Shown: one piece after another, positions 31,747-43,500 of the stretch | Layout: every line of letters begins with the position of its first letter | Position numbering within the stretch: position 1 is the first letter of the stretch | Source: Pseudoips prasinana | Lineage: Eukaryota; Arthropoda; Insecta; Lepidoptera; Nolidae | NCBI GenBank assembly: GCA_951640165.1 | Contig: OX621256.1 | Coordinates: 8,742,001-8,806,000 of the forward strand | Reading direction: 5' to 3' | Length of the DNA stretch: 64,000 nucleotides | The notes under the pieces: generated by a model | Told to the model about the DNA's origin: nothing | What the model saw: only the letters and a program-made list of their open reading frames with translations | Database searches by the model: none | Made by a program: the position numbers and the translations under genes

Positions 31747-32017
31747 TTATTGTACAGTAACATAATTATTAGTAACATTCTAGTGAGGCATTGAAGAGTG
31801 CTAAAAGTTCAAATCCAAGGACACCTATAGACAAAAATGTTCGAATCTATTGATCCATTCCGGGTGATTGTCCCATTTCAAGGCTTGCGGAACACGACAA
31901 ACAAAGTTATATTTGTTACAATAACTTGCGAAAATAATAAAGCTATGTAATAAAAGTTTTCGCGCGCCTACTTTGTGTCTGTGTAAAATCGTACGATTCG
32001 TCACTTTGGTGTTTGGT
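31747..32017. other. Unassigned sequence
   Basis: Nothing recognised. Confidence 0.3.
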
Positions 32018-32215
32018 GGTATTAATAAACCGTCGGTCCTTTACCTGACCTCTTTCCGGTCGTGTCGCTAGGCGTCCCATTGGATCACAAGAGTGATAGA
32101 ATAGAAAGTGTTCCTGTGTTTGCGCACACACTTGTGCACTATAATATCTCCCGCGCAGATGGCTAATCTCTATTAAGACTGGCCGCCGTGTCCAAAATTC
32201 GGCGAAGAGGACATT
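32018..32215 (+). repeat. SINE third family, 5'-truncated
   Basis: Matches the 3' half of the full copy at 40945-41330: TACCTGACCTCTTTCCGGTC, TGTGTTTGCGCACACAC, CCCGCGCAGATGGCTAATCT and CCGCCGTG. Confidence 0.85.
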
Positions 32216-32309
32216 AATTCATACAATAATCGGGTCAAGAGTCGAGTCAAGTAAGAACACAATAGTAGTTCGTAGTGACCCTTCTGATCAAAATATTGCA
32301 GGTTCCTCC

Positions 32310-32400
32310 ATCACATCATCAGCGTGATATCGTCCACTGCTAGACATAGGCCTCCCCATAAGGTTTAAGGTTTAGGTAGGCCCCATAACGTTGCCATTTG
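32310..32400 (-). repeat. RTE-like 3' end fragment
   Basis: Plus-strand CATCATCAGCGTGATATCGT then CCACTGCTAGACATAGGCCT is the reverse complement of an RTE-like end. Confidence 0.55.
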
Positions 32401-33536
32401 TCCTACCCTAGGTATTTCACTTTGCAAGAAGCCTTAGATTATAGCTAGCATATTAGCGCTTATAGCACGAGTTAGTGTAAGTCTTAAGTAGTTTCTGTAA
32501 AATGTGTTAGAAAAAGAATTGTATATACGTATATATTAAGTAAAAGGCTCGACAACTTCACGGGCTTCACCTTGATGGATTGTCGAAGCTATGTAATATT
32601 TTCCATCTATAACCAAAAATGCAAGTCCGAATCCTATCGGTAATATAAATTTATTATTCTCAGAATTAAATTCAAAGTGCGTATAACGCGATCAATCTAA
32701 AATATTATGAATATAGGAAACGTAATACATGTTATATGATTAGCATGTGGATGTTACAATTTTGTAACTATATCAGTAATTAACTGCTGAGGTCCTTAGG
32801 TTAGGCCAAAGAGGTTATTGGCAAGAAACTTAAATTAGGTGGTGCTTTAGAACAAACGGATGTCAGTCTTGTCTAAATTGTCCAGTCTTCCCTGGTTATG
32901 TCGCAGAGCCGAGTCCCATTATAAGCGTGAAGTATTAGAGAGTGCACAGGTAGCGATTTGCGAGCTCCTTATTGGTTTTAATGGTTTATTAAAACACTGA
33001 CTTTAATGGGTGTAAAATGGTCAATTAATACTATTATAAATGTTAGATAATAATTAAATGGTTTATGGTAAATTATGGTTAAATGGGAAAGTGGTAATTG
33101 AGCTCGGTTGCTGGCGGATGGCGAACTGACTTAAAAGTCTAATAAAATTATAAATTAGCTGCGTACCAATTGTGCATGCAATGCACAAATGAAAACGCTG
33201 AGCTGTTCGGTTTCATAACTCCGAACAGTGCACTCGTGTTTGAGTAAAAATTCCAGATTTATAATAAGTCCTACGTAGTAGGCTAGCCTTCGTTGAAAAA
33301 GGCCACCGGAGCTGCAATTCATCCAGCACCATGAATACTAAGAAATTTTTGAGAACAATGACTTTTTATAATTTCGACAATTTGTCAGTAGTCACCTGAA
33401 TAGTCAATAAGCATTGGTTACTTTGAAACCGCTGGACGCGGATAGCGTAAAACCGAATTTTGGAAAATAAAAGTGCTCAAAACTTCTCACAGTCATAATG
33501 TGTCACAGTCGTAATACTGCATAGATTTATGTGAAA
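32401..33536. other. Unassigned AT-rich sequence
   Basis: No gene or shared repeat found. A GTAGGCTAGCCTTCGTTGAA stretch near 33270 resembles phrases seen in lepidopteran repeats but was not matched within the window. Confidence 0.3.
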
Positions 33537-33865
33537 CTAGCTGTGCCCCGTGGTTTTACCCACGTTTGAATTTTATAAATTATCACAGCTCCTCCCCCGT
33601 ATGTGATAGCGTGATAATATGTAGCCTATAATAATTATGTTGATCCGACCTCTTAGTAATATTCATGCAAAATTTTAAGTAAATCCATGCAGTACTTTTT
33701 GTTGTTAGCCCGGGCATACATACAGACAAACCGACACACAGACAAAAATTCTAAAAACTTTATTATTGGCTTTGATATCGATTGTAGATCACGCCCCAAG
33801 CATCCTTTTAAAAACATATTCATTGTACAGTTTTGACTTTCCTACGATTTTATTATATGTATAGA
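33537..33865 (-). mobile_element. Nonautonomous Helitron HN1, copy 4
   Basis: Minus-strand start TCTATACATATAATAAAATC and end CGTGGGTAAAACCACGGGG then CACAGCTAG. The hairpin stem has compensating changes on both sides (CGTGG/CCACG in place of CGCGG/CCGCG). Flanked by A (33536) and T (33866). Confidence 0.92.
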
Positions 33866-34504
33866 TAAAGACTTAGTTTGTCTAATTTAAATATTATTAC
33901 CGTATAAATACCTATGATTATCACTGTATAATACCTAACACACACCTATTATATGCTACCTAGACTAAGTTAATTTTGTTGATTACCCATAGTTTGCCAT
34001 AGTTGCTTGTTACTAGTTTTCCTGTTTCATATGATCTGTTGTAGATAACGATGTTGGTTGTATGATTAACTAAGTCTTTTCTAAGAAATACTGTATTAGT
34101 ATTAAGCAAATTACGCAATTGTTTGTTGTCTCAAATAAAATAAAATGAACTAAAAACTGGAAAGTAAACATACGTGTATGTTCATCTTAACAACTTATTA
34201 AAAATTAATTACCGATCTAATAATATCGTAGGCGCCAAAGTCTGGGAATATTCCCAGAAGGCTGGCAGCATTTATGTCACAATATGTCTATTTTCTCTTG
34301 ACATTTCTTTTGTGTAGGCGGAAGGAAAGCTTCGAGGACAAGTATAAATAAAGAAAGGAAGCTTTTGAATTTTTTATCAGTTTCCTACGGACATAAGGAT
34401 GTTATCTTTACCTAAGTTGGAATACTGTCTAAATTAAGTATCCTTCTTGTTTGTTTGATGGTAAAGTAAAGTTGACATACCATTTTTCGTGCCCTATTCT
34501 TTTT
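33866..34504. other. Unassigned sequence
   Basis: No gene or shared repeat recognised. Confidence 0.3.
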
Positions 34505-34620
34505 CGTTTTTTAAGTTTCCGTATCTCGAAAAGAAAAAAACGGAACCCTTACAGGATTACTTTGTTGTCCGTTCCAATTAAAAATTTTAATTAGAACGGA
34601 CAACAAAGTGATCCTGTTAT
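34505..34620. repeat. Large inverted repeat from an interspersed repeat end
   Basis: Arms of about 33 bp (34551-34583 and 34585-34617) pair with two mismatches: CAGGATTACTTTGTTGTCCG against CGGACAACAAAGTGATCCTG. To the left lies AAAAACGGAACCCTTA, the reverse complement of the TAAGGGTTCCGTTTTT end seen at 9408. Confidence 0.85.
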
Positions 34621-35645
34621 TTCGGGCTCGCTATTATTTCAACCATTACTGCTCGACAACTGGTCCCGCACAAAACTACTGTTTACCTCGATACTCGCAC
34701 GCATACACACAATTATAAATATATAGTTTAGAAAAATAAAGAGAAAGCCGAAGTGAGTGGAGACGCTTTTTCTTTACGTGACGATTTCTATCAGTCAACT
34801 ATCAGTGAACATTGTTCTAATATTAAGGAACGCTTTGTGTTACGCGTTATATGAAATTCTGCTACTCCATACCACATATACCCTTTACACAAGCCCCTTA
34901 GCACTATTCCGCACAACCGTTGGAAGTTAGCCAGGCAGATCAGTCAGTCCTATCACCAAGCGGTCTGCAGGTTCCCTAGCTTCCCACTTAGAGGTGAGGA
35001 TGGTTCTGTCCCGTCATCACACGGGGAATAATGATGTAAACTGATAATACTGAAGTAGTTATCAATTCTGTCATAGAATCAGTTCCCTAATACAAAGACG
35101 AAGATAAACTATGAACTAGAATCAAGACTAAAGGGTCTTAATTGCAAGTTTATAAACCAACGTAAGTAAATTTATTGTTAGAGTAAACGCCGCGTAAGTG
35201 GATACACAGACACTACCAAAATCACCCTTACTACCTATGTAATAAAAATCAATATCAACGTGTATACACAACCGGTTTTGCTGTTGTTGTACTGAGACGC
35301 TGTTGGTTGGAGTCGTGGGATTACTCCAGAGCACGTTCCTTTAATCTAATATTATGATGTAGAACTACTTAAGTAAGCAAAGTTAGCGTTTAATTTTCCC
35401 GTGCGACTGTATATACATTTGTATATGTATGTGTGTGATACGATTGTGAGGGTGTGTGCGTGTTAGTATCGAGATTAGAGCAGGAGTATGTTTCTTTCTT
35501 ATGTAATAAAAAAAAGTAGAGTGAGGTGCGGAGCCGGTTGTGAATGTGTAACGATCAATGTTAAGGTATACCTTTTTTTAAAATGACATACTCCTAATTG
35601 AAACTAGAACCATCATGTCAGCCTAATGACAAAGCTGAACCAAAA
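34621..35645. other. Unassigned sequence
   Basis: No coding signal found. The block at 35370-35560 is rich in GTGTGTG-like text. Confidence 0.3.
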
Positions 35646-35850
35646 AAAGCTGGATAAAGCTCCCCTAAAAGATTTCCACAACAGGTTGAGGGATGTGCCT
35701 AATTGCCACTCTTGGCAGACGGGTTGGGGATCGCAGTAGGATGGTCATAGTACACAGATACACTGGTGCCAGTTCTCTGAGAGGTATACCCTCGGGTCGA
35801 CTTCTAGGACCCCCACGGGATGAAATAGGGTAGCGATAATCTATGACGTC
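35646..35850 (-). repeat. Decayed RTE-like LINE 3' fragment
   Basis: Shares CAGACGGGTTGGGGATCGC, GGATGGTCATAGTAC and CCCCCACGGGATGAAATAGG with 36165-36360 and 2555-2790 in the same orientation. Confidence 0.6.
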
Positions 35851-36164
35851 CGCCACTTGTATATCACAAACTAGAAAATAAATCTTTTATTTCATGATAC
35901 TACTTTTGGAGTAATAGACGCCACTCTTTGCCAAGTCGAGCACCAAACAAGCAAAGCCGTAAAAATACCTTTTCTGAATTTTTTTTTATTTTAATTAAAT
36001 TTTAATTCCCTAGGAGCAGTCACAACAACGAATATATCGGTGTTCAGTAAGATGTCGTTCTATAAGGATCGCAAAGTTTCAAAGTTCACCACTTAGATAT
36101 GTCCGAATAATTACTATAATGCTGGTGCGCATACTTGTTATTAATTTATCAATTCTATGTATCA

Positions 36165-36360
36165 TTATTACAGCTGAAAGAAGTCCACAGCTGGACAAGC
36201 CTCCCCTATGACGTCTTGGGGGATATGCCATAATCGCCACGAATGGTAGACGGGTTGGCGATCGCTGTATGATGGTCATAGTACGTACTCAGAAGGATGC
36301 TGCTGCCCGTCCTCTGGTATATATTCCCTCGAGTCTTCTACGCCCCCCCACGGGATGGGT
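36165..36360 (-). repeat. Decayed RTE-like LINE 3' fragment
   Basis: Contains GAAAGAAGTCCACAGCTGGA then GATATGCCATAATCGCCACG, GTAGACGGGTTGGCGATCGC and CCCCACGGGATGG. Same family as 35646-35850. Confidence 0.6.
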
Positions 36361-36684
36361 TCTAGGCATGGCCCTGTTCTTATATAAGACCTCTTTTAAA
36401 GATAGATGTAATGACATTTATATTAGTTTAGTAGTGTAAAAGACATTATCTACAGCACTATCACGCTTCACACACGTGAGACAATCTTGACAGTACGGAT
36501 TCCTTTTTAAAGCCTGACAATCATCCAATTTATCGCATCGTTTGAAAATGGAAAGTGCGATATTGCCGTGAACTGTGATTATCCGTGTTAATTCGAAAAC
36601 TCCATAGAAGCCTCTAGTAGAATCTCTACTGACTTACTAAGTAAATAAATCTCGAAAAATAGATTATTTTTTTACAAGTGTATG

Positions 36685-37130
36685 TTCTTAGTGATAGATG
36701 CTCTGGAGATGTGGTGCTGGAGGAAGATGCTCAGGATATCGTGGACGGAGTTCCGCACTAACAAATCGATACTTGAAGAGCTCGGCATCAAGCAGCGTCT
36801 ATCGGCCATAGTACGGTCGCGCATACTGCATTACTTCGGACATATCTCTAGACGGGATAACGACTGCATAGAACGACTGGTTGTGTAAGGAAAAGTGGAG
36901 GGAACCAGATCGCGTGGCAGGTCACCTATGCGCTGGACTGACCAAATAAAATCCGCAGTAGGAAGCTGCGTATCTGACTGTGCCAGACAGTCCGCCAACA
37001 GAGAGAGATGGCGGGAGATCGTGCGGAAAGCTGTGCCCACCCTTACCACCAACGTGGATGCCTCGATGAGACCACATCCGCTCTGCCAAGAGCGTAACGA
37101 AAGAGAAGAAGATGTTCTTAGTGGTGACTA
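36685..37130 (+). pseudogene. LINE ORF2 C-terminal fragment, one internal stop
   Basis: Translation gives DALEMWCWRKMLRISWTEFR then ILHYFGHISRRDNDCIERLV, a stop at about 36886, and GKVEGTRSRGRSPMRWTDQI. HYFGHI and RGRSPMRWTDQI are the usual C-terminal motifs of lepidopteran non-LTR reverse transcriptases. The two halves are in the same frame, so only the stop breaks it. The family differs from the LEWRPR-type RTE copies. Confidence 0.8.
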
Positions 37131-37487
37131 TCACAGTCACCTCCCAAAAGGCTTTTCGAAATCGGGTTTTTATCGTGTTTTGGGATTAATGATATACTTC
37201 AAGTAAGTAATCAAGTTTAGGGTATATTTTTAAAAAGATGAACCCCGTAGTATTGGCTAAAACTTGCGGAATTACACCAATTTGGCTGAAGTAAACACCA
37301 CTAAGGTGTAAAGTATTTATCAAAATAAGGTGATAGTTAAAAATAATTCCAGTAGGTTATATGTTGTATCTATCAGAGCTGTTCTGGCGCCACGTGGATG
37401 CCGCCTTTTTGCGAACTATGGCTTTTCCCTTGAATAAACAGTCCCTATAAAGAGTTGCGACAGAAGTAAAAGATTATAAAAGTGTTA
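37131..37487. other. Unassigned sequence
   Basis: Nothing recognised between the LINE fragment and the Helitron. Confidence 0.3.
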
Positions 37488-37800
37488 TCTATACAAATAA
37501 ATAAAATTGGAGTGTCTGTTTGTAATATTGAAACAGCCGATTTTTACTACATAAATATGAATATATATACGGTACATACACCAAAATAACAGTTTTTACA
37601 ATTTTTGTCTGTCTGTCTGTCTGTTTGTTCCGGCTAATCTCTGAAATGGCTGGACCGATTTTGACGGGACTTTTATTGGCAGGTAGCTGATGTAATAAGG
37701 AGTAACTTAGGCTACTTTTATTTCATAAAAAATCAATTTTATTTTACTAAAAAACGAAATAAACTAATTAACACGCGGACGAAGTCGCGGGCACAGCTAG
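37488..37800 (+). mobile_element. Nonautonomous Helitron, third subfamily
   Basis: Starts TCTATACAAATAAATAAAAT after A (37487) and ends CGCGGACGAAGTCGCGGG then CACAGCTAG before T (37801). The CGCG...CGCG stem near the end fits the Helitron 3' hairpin. It shares the tail type with the large elements at 4771 and 59103, and GTCTGTCTGTCTGTTTG with HN1. Confidence 0.9.
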
Positions 37801-38194
37801 TTCATAATAAATATAGATTTTTTACAGTCTTGTATCAATATGTAATTGCAACTTACATACGCATTTTAATTACAATATTAACGTCGTAATTAATTAGTTT
37901 TTAAAACGACAACCTGTAAACTATAGAACTTCAAATAATTTTAATTACCATTTGAAGTTATTGTTGTTTAACTCTTAATAAATAAATTTAATACGGTATT
38001 AGGTTTTAATAATTGGTAAAGATTGTGGATGCCGATTACTATTATTATTTCCTACAGATGAAGGTAAAAATGAATTTATTACATCTTATACAAATTATAT
38101 TAGAAATGTTTATAACTTAATGTAAACAGTCATAAAACAGAGCCTCGTATAAAAAGCAAATGTCGAGCGATGGAGAGGTCTTAGCTCGGAGTTT
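37801..38194. other. Unassigned AT-rich sequence
   Basis: No gene or repeat recognised. Confidence 0.3.
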
Positions 38195-38471
38195 TCCTGC
38201 GACATCGAAGGAGGCTAAACAAAGTAATCGACATATTGGGAATAATTGCAAAACTGAATTTTCAGTGGGCGGGGTACTTCGCTCTAAGAACCGATGGCTG
38301 CAGGGGCCGATAAGTTCTTTAGTGCCGAACACGAACCGGAGGATACAGTTTGGGCAGGTCTCCCACGACGTGCAACAATTGCATTAAGCGGCAAAATGCG
38401 GTTAACAGAACGCTGTCCATTGTGAAGATCCTTGTGTAGGGCATTGGTCCAACAGTGGACGTGTTTAGGTT
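38195..38471 (+). pseudogene. Ancient RTE-like LINE fragment
   Basis: Decayed plus-strand text retains GCAAAACTGAATTTTCAGTG then GGCGGGGTAC (the KLKWQWAG region) and CACGAACCGGAGGATACAGT (the RPRTG region). The end GTGGACGTGTTTAGG continues after transposon T1 copy 2 as TTGGCATGACGAGGGTGATG, which aligns with the normal RTE 3' end. Confidence 0.75.
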
Positions 38472-39450
38472 CCCAAGCAGCAAAATGTGGTCTAGTAATT
38501 GTCCTGGAACCACCATTTCATTAGGACTATAACGGAATAGTAAGCAATTATAACCACGGAAAAGGGCCCAATTTATAGGTGTATTTTAGCTAATTAAATA
38601 TCTATAGTAGACTTGGTGAATACCATTTTGACCAATAACGGCCATATAGTTGGACTATGTAAAACTATTTTCTCCCGCGAAGCCAACTATCAGCGCTTAA
38701 TGGAACCAATCACGACAATAGTAACCTTATAGTTAGACCACGTAGAACTATTTGCTCTCGCGAATCTAACTATGAGCGCTAAATGGAACCAAACACGACA
38801 ATAACGTACACAGTGAATATCTTACAAGCTCATACAAAGTGATGTGAATTGGTGAATGTTGCTATCCACATTTGTAAAGATTAATTAATATTGATAAAGG
38901 TAAGTTATTATATTTTTATAATAAATATTATCTAGAATAAGAGTAGGGTGTTAGTTAACAATAAGTGAAGCCGTGTTTGAATGTGCATGGCGCAGGTATA
39001 TTTTCGGTGAAGTGTAATAAGTTTTTTGTCAAAATTTTTAAACGCCCCTCGAAATTCACATTTTCATTAAGTTGAATTTTAAAATAATGTTGGTTTCAGT
39101 AAGACATACAACGAAAAGTCGCCATCTTGACAAACTTGGTCTTCCCAAATACATTAACAAACCGTTATAGGCGTACTTTGTTTAAAAATGGTAAATATCA
39201 GAACTATTGCTTGGCCATATTGTTTGGAATTAGAGTTCCGCAAATATTGTAATGTTACTCTATGTTGTTATTAGGTACCGATGTCTTATTTTCATATTTT
39301 TGTGTAGGTGTCAGGTGTGAAAATGGTAATGTTTCTGGACGTCGATAGCTATTTAATTAAAAGGGATTTTCGAGCTTTAAAAATTGTTTGAAATATTTTC
39401 TACTTCTATTTTTGTGCTTTCCCTTGCTAACTTGGTTTATTGTTTCACAG

Positions 39451-39819
39451 AATCGTGATCAAGACCAAATTAGTGCGATGCCAACGGTCTCTCGAGAAGA
39501 TACTCGTTCAAATACTACAAGATCACTTCATTTACAACAAAACTCGGCTACCATACAATCTGGTTCAGCAATTTTACCTGTATCTTCTTTTGTCGCGCAA
39601 AACCCTCAACTTGTCATAACAGAAGCAGAAGAAACACTGTCAGATGTCAGTTTAAATGCTCAAAATTTCGTTCTTTACAACACGGATAACCAAATACAGC
39701 CTGTCGAGGATGGTCAAATTCCACAACTTCAATATGAAGTAAAGTCAATCAAAGAAGACATTAAAACCATCATACCAAATCAAAATGAACTTTATGAAAT
39801 ACATACTAACATGTGCTGA
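39451..39819 (+). CDS. T1 accessory protein exon, 122 residues, unknown
   Basis: Homologue of 12008-12376, with about ten amino-acid differences and no frameshift after the TTGTTTCACAG acceptor. NRDQDQISAMPTVSREDTRS starts it and YEVKSIKEDIKTIIPNQNEL lies near the end. Upstream text differs in T-run length between copies, so the methionine at 39388 is unlikely to be the real start. A candidate first exon is ATGGCGCAG at 38987-38995 followed by GTATAT, which would join in phase. Confidence 0.5.
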   Translation, partial: NRDQDQISAMPTVSREDTRSNTTRSLHLQQNSATIQSGSAILPVSSFVAQNPQLVITEAEETLSDVSLNAQNFVLYNTDNQIQPVEDGQIPQLQYEVKSIKEDIKTIIPNQNELYEIHTNMC

Positions 39820-39962
39820 GTGCTGTGTCGAAGAGAGATTCAGAATGAATTAAACTCGTACATCCAATGACCGTTTCAAGAAAGCAAGAAGACGTAGATG
39901 TAGACATGTTATAAGAAATCTAAGAGAACTTGAAGAATTTGAAACAAACTTAACAAATACAT

Positions 39963-40141
39963 TTATTCAAAATTTCTAATAAAGAATTGAATGCCGCATG
40001 TCGTATTTTATTCTACTGCCCATTTTCTAAGATCGCTATGTAGTTGAAAATTGGAATAGTTTTCAATATCGCATTCATCTTCTGGTACAGGTTCCTCAAT
40101 AACACAATCTTCCAAGTCTACATTTAAAATTGCTTTTATCG
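39963..40141 (-). pseudogene. T1 small ORF, interrupted copy
   Basis: Counterpart of 11683-11862. It reads DLEDCVIEEPVPEDECDIEN then LHSDLRKWAVE and stops (TAA where copy 1 has TAC), so the last 16 residues are cut off in this copy. Confidence 0.45.
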
Positions 40142-40944
40142 ATTAAACGTTTTTTCGTGCAGAATCATTAAAATAAACATTTTGTCTTAAATTTTCACAA
40201 TAACAATTTTGTACGGAACCTTCTCATATTTCTACGATTCAACAAAATCAAAATATCCGTACTGAGACTATAACAGAATTGGAAAGACCATTATAAACCA
40301 ATGTTTTCTTGTTCAGGACACCACGGATATAGTTTTGGATACTAAGTATATTATATTAAACCTTTATAAGCGTGTTAAGATTATAACCATATTGGTTTAT
40401 ACCACTATATAACCGCAGCATTTTACTGATAATTGTTCTGTAAAGTAAATTTATAAACCCTTATAAAACCAAGTAATAAATGCAAATAGTATCCAGAATG
40501 TTTAGTTCTGTTTATCACTCTTATTGGTGTACTTAACTTATAGTGGTTCTATAATGTTTCTTGTTAGTAGTTATAAGCATAGCTTACCAGTTTATCTGCT
40601 CTTGAGTGCGTTTACACCCTCGCGATACTTTTATAAGTCACCCAAGCTTATATTTGTCCTTTAATTTCGGCCTATAAGTAATTATAAGTTAATGTATAGG
40701 AGGAGATATACTATAAGGCCCAACTAACTCCATGCTTGCTATTATAAGCGATGCAGCAAAAACTAGAACCCTTAAGAGAACTTTAAAAGTGCTGGAGTCC
40801 TATAACGTCTGCACTATAGGATAATTTTGCTGCTTGGGTTGGCATGACGAGGGTGATGAATGAAAACCGACAACAACTACACCATATTCTGTGCGCCGTG
40901 TAGGAAGTTCGCCATACCCCAAATATGAACCTTTACACTTAAGT

Positions 40945-41330
40945 GTTATATCACAAACGTCGTAGCGGTAGCGTGTTCACCCGCAGAGAACGAGGTCCTG
41001 GGTTCAAATCCCGGGTCGGGCCAAAAGTGATTTTGGGACTTTTCCGTAAAAAGAAAAAATTCTCAGCATCAGCCCGAAGACTGGGAGTTGGCGGTATTAT
41101 ACCCCCGTGCCTCGGAGAGCACGTAAAGCCGTCGGGCCTGTACCTGACCTCTTTCCGGTCGTGTCGCCTAAGCGTCCCATCGGATTATGAGAGTGATGGA
41201 ATAGAAAGTGCTCCTGTGTTTGCGCACACACATGAGCACTATAATATGTCCCGCGCAGATGGCTAATCTCTGTTGACACAGACCGCCGTGGTCGAAATTC
41301 GGCTAGGAGGACATTATTATTATATAAAAA
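40945..41330 (+). repeat. tRNA-derived SINE third family, full length
   Basis: Head: GTCGTAGCGGTAGCGTGTTC (A box) and CTGGGTTCAAATCCCGGG (B box). Body includes TTTTGGGACTTTTCCGTAAA, GGGCCTGTACCTGACCTCTT, CGTCCCATCGGATTATG and CCCGCGCAGATGGCTAATCT. It ends with ATTATTATTATA. Truncated copies: 32018-32215 and 54075-54175. Confidence 0.92.
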
Positions 41331-42120
41331 ATAATATTAAACTAACTTTTAACCTTCTGCCATTAACTTGCATAGTGGTATCAGTTCAGTGAAACGTAAC
41401 CAGCGACCTTAATGGTTTCCACAATAATGTTATTTGACAAATACTGAAGTTCTTCTCATGAAACTCTGGGTAAAAATAGGAGAGCTGATTTACGATTATA
41501 TACAAAGTTTAAACCAATCTATGTTTTACCTACAACTAAGTCCTTTAATGTCATTATTAGGTAATTATAAAACAAACAATATACAAGCTGAAACTTATTT
41601 TTCAGATAAGCGCAAATGTATGGAAAAAACAGTTACACGAATAAACGTAAAAATAAATAATTTTAGTGAGTTATAAGGTTCTAATTACCCAACGTTCTGT
41701 AAAGCGCTGTAAGTACTCATTGGATTTTATATTTAAAATAAGTTAATTTCTGTTTGTAGCTACTTAGGAAGCGGTGAAACTGCAGGATTCTCACCAATTC
41801 CTTTCCATTACTTCATTCTGTACACGTGTTCTTTGACAGTCATCATGACTTGTCTTTAGAAGTTTCTTTCGCTTCTGCGGTGCCCTGAATCGAGGTACAA
41901 TACCAAGTGTTAATCAGCTTCTTAAAATTACTAATACAGTAAGACGTGCCTGAACCTCATAATTTGTGGTTGATAGACTGTTGCGTTCGCTGACTGCTCA
42001 GAATCTTGTATGTATAATATAGTACTAAATTGAAAGATAAAAGCTACATAACTAATTGCTGCATTGTGAGCGTAACAAGTACAAGTGTATGTTACTACCC
42101 AAGTGCTGAATCACCACGTC
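41331..42120. other. Unassigned sequence with one 80-codon frame
   Basis: The frame at 41434-41676 has no recognisable domain. A block near 42058 (GCATTGTGAGCGTAACAAGT then ACAAGTGTATGTTACTACCC) recurs at 48603-48650 and is a LINE 3' UTR-like repeat. Confidence 0.35.
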
Positions 42121-42124
42121 AGCC

Positions 42125-42295
42125 AAGTATATATATGCCATGATCGCCACGCGTGGCGGACGGGTGTGCGATCGCTGTTTGATGGTCATTAATGATTCAC
42201 AGATAATCGCTTCTGCCCGTTCTCTGGTAGGTACGGCGATTTATACGCCCCCCCCCCCCCCATGATGATATTATATGCCGTCACCACACAGCAAG
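42125..42295 (-). repeat. Decayed RTE-like LINE 3' fragment
   Basis: GCCATGATCGCCACGCGTGG then CGGACGGGTGTGCGATCGC and GATGGTCATTAATG match the 36165-36360 family. It contains a run of about 14 C at 42248, interrupting the usual CCCCCACGGGATG block. Confidence 0.6.
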
Positions 42296-43142
42296 CATAA
42301 ATTATATTATTTCAATAAGAAGTATTTTATTCATGTACTACATGAATAAAACTTTTAAAGATTATTCTTTTTGTGTATCTCCAAACTTCTTACTTTTGGT
42401 ACAGGAAGGATGTTCAGTAATCCAATAGTTATTATTATGAGTATTATCTGTGTTTGTACCGGGCTTTAAGCGGATATAGTGGGCGACTTTATCTTTTCAT
42501 AACATTTATCTTATTATTATAAAATAATTCACATTTGATATAATTTAATTTGTATTTGAATTAATTATTTGTTTATTATGTGTTAACATTTATTCATATT
42601 TATTGAAAAAAAAGGCAAAACCTACACATAGATATTAAATCTCTGTATCGCGAAGGACTTTACTCGGAGGGGTAGGCAGAGACATCGCATCTGACTATTT
42701 ATGAGTCATGCAAATTCTCGCCTTCTGCGGGACTAGAACCGGTTTCGGTGGTTATTCCTCCGTGGCGTGTCCGATTTTTATGAATTCAGATAATTATGTA
42801 TCCTATATGCTCCTATATACTGGTATGGTCACTATCACTGTGTCAAATTTGTAGAAGATCGGTTCAGCCGTTCTTGAGCAGTACGATTACGAACAATCTA
42901 CACGACTCACCTGAAAAAGAGCTTCGTTTACTCTACTCTCACTATTCAAAAATAGGGCAGAAAACATCTCCAACTTGCAGAATTTAACTTAACACACTTT
43001 CTTTGGCAGAAAGAAACAGGCATCGAATTTCCACAGAGATATACTTTATTTAGCTAACTTAAAAAGTTATAGGCTTTTCAAGTAAAACTTGTTTCTGCAC
43101 GCTTGACTTGAGGAGTAAGCTGGTGAATGCGTGACAAAAGCG
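42296..43142. other. Mostly unassigned; one old LINE-C end
   Basis: 42655-42760 carries GGGGTAGGCAGAGACATCGC, the reverse complement of the GTCTCTGCCTACCCC block of LINE-C. Other text is AT-rich without features. Confidence 0.4.
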
Positions 43143-43500
43143 TTACGAAAAGTGTAACCGGGCGTGGCGAACGGAGTTGAGAGAGAGGTATAAGTTAGCG
43201 AAGATGGAAAAAGAGGCAGTATGAGAAGTGTCCTCTACTACCGCCACGTGCAAGCAGCCCCGGGAAGACAGCGAACTGTTTGTGGCGCAGTCGCTGTGCC
43301 GTACCGGCAGGAGTCGGCAAATGGGGAGGGCAACCCACAGCTCTCCCCGGGTGCGTGTCCCGACCATCTGGGACACGGCGCAAAAGGGGGGCACCGGAGC
43401 AGCATACCCGCGTTCCCGGGGCTCCCCCTATCAGGCGCCAGAAGAAGTCCACGGCAGGTTAGGTTTAGTCGGTGCGAGTCCGACATACCCACCCGCAGAC
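43143..43500. repeat. GC-rich repeat region with shared block
   Basis: 43386-43500 matches 7976-8095 (GGCACCGGAGCAGCATACCC through GTGCGAGTCCGACATACCCA). The part at 43230-43385 is GC-rich and open in several frames, which gives many overlapping frames but no recognisable domain. It is probably the same, longer element whose type I cannot name. Confidence 0.5.

Larger units (their letters stand above)
38472..40838 (+). mobile_element. 2.37 kb DNA transposon T1, copy 2
   Basis: Same element as 10987-13352, inverted. Ends CCCAAGCAGCAAAAT and its complement, flanked by TT at 38470-38471 and 40839-40840. Because it sits in an RTE 3' end whose empty form occurs elsewhere in the window, the target duplication can be set at exactly 2 bp. 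It carries the same two convergent coding segments; the small one has a premature stop. Confidence 0.87.

Noticed and set aside
39388..39450. Possible signal peptide or membrane segment at the start of the T1 frame (LLLFLCFPLLTWFIV)
   Set aside because: It lies before a splice acceptor, and a T-run length difference between copies shifts the frame there, so it is probably intron.
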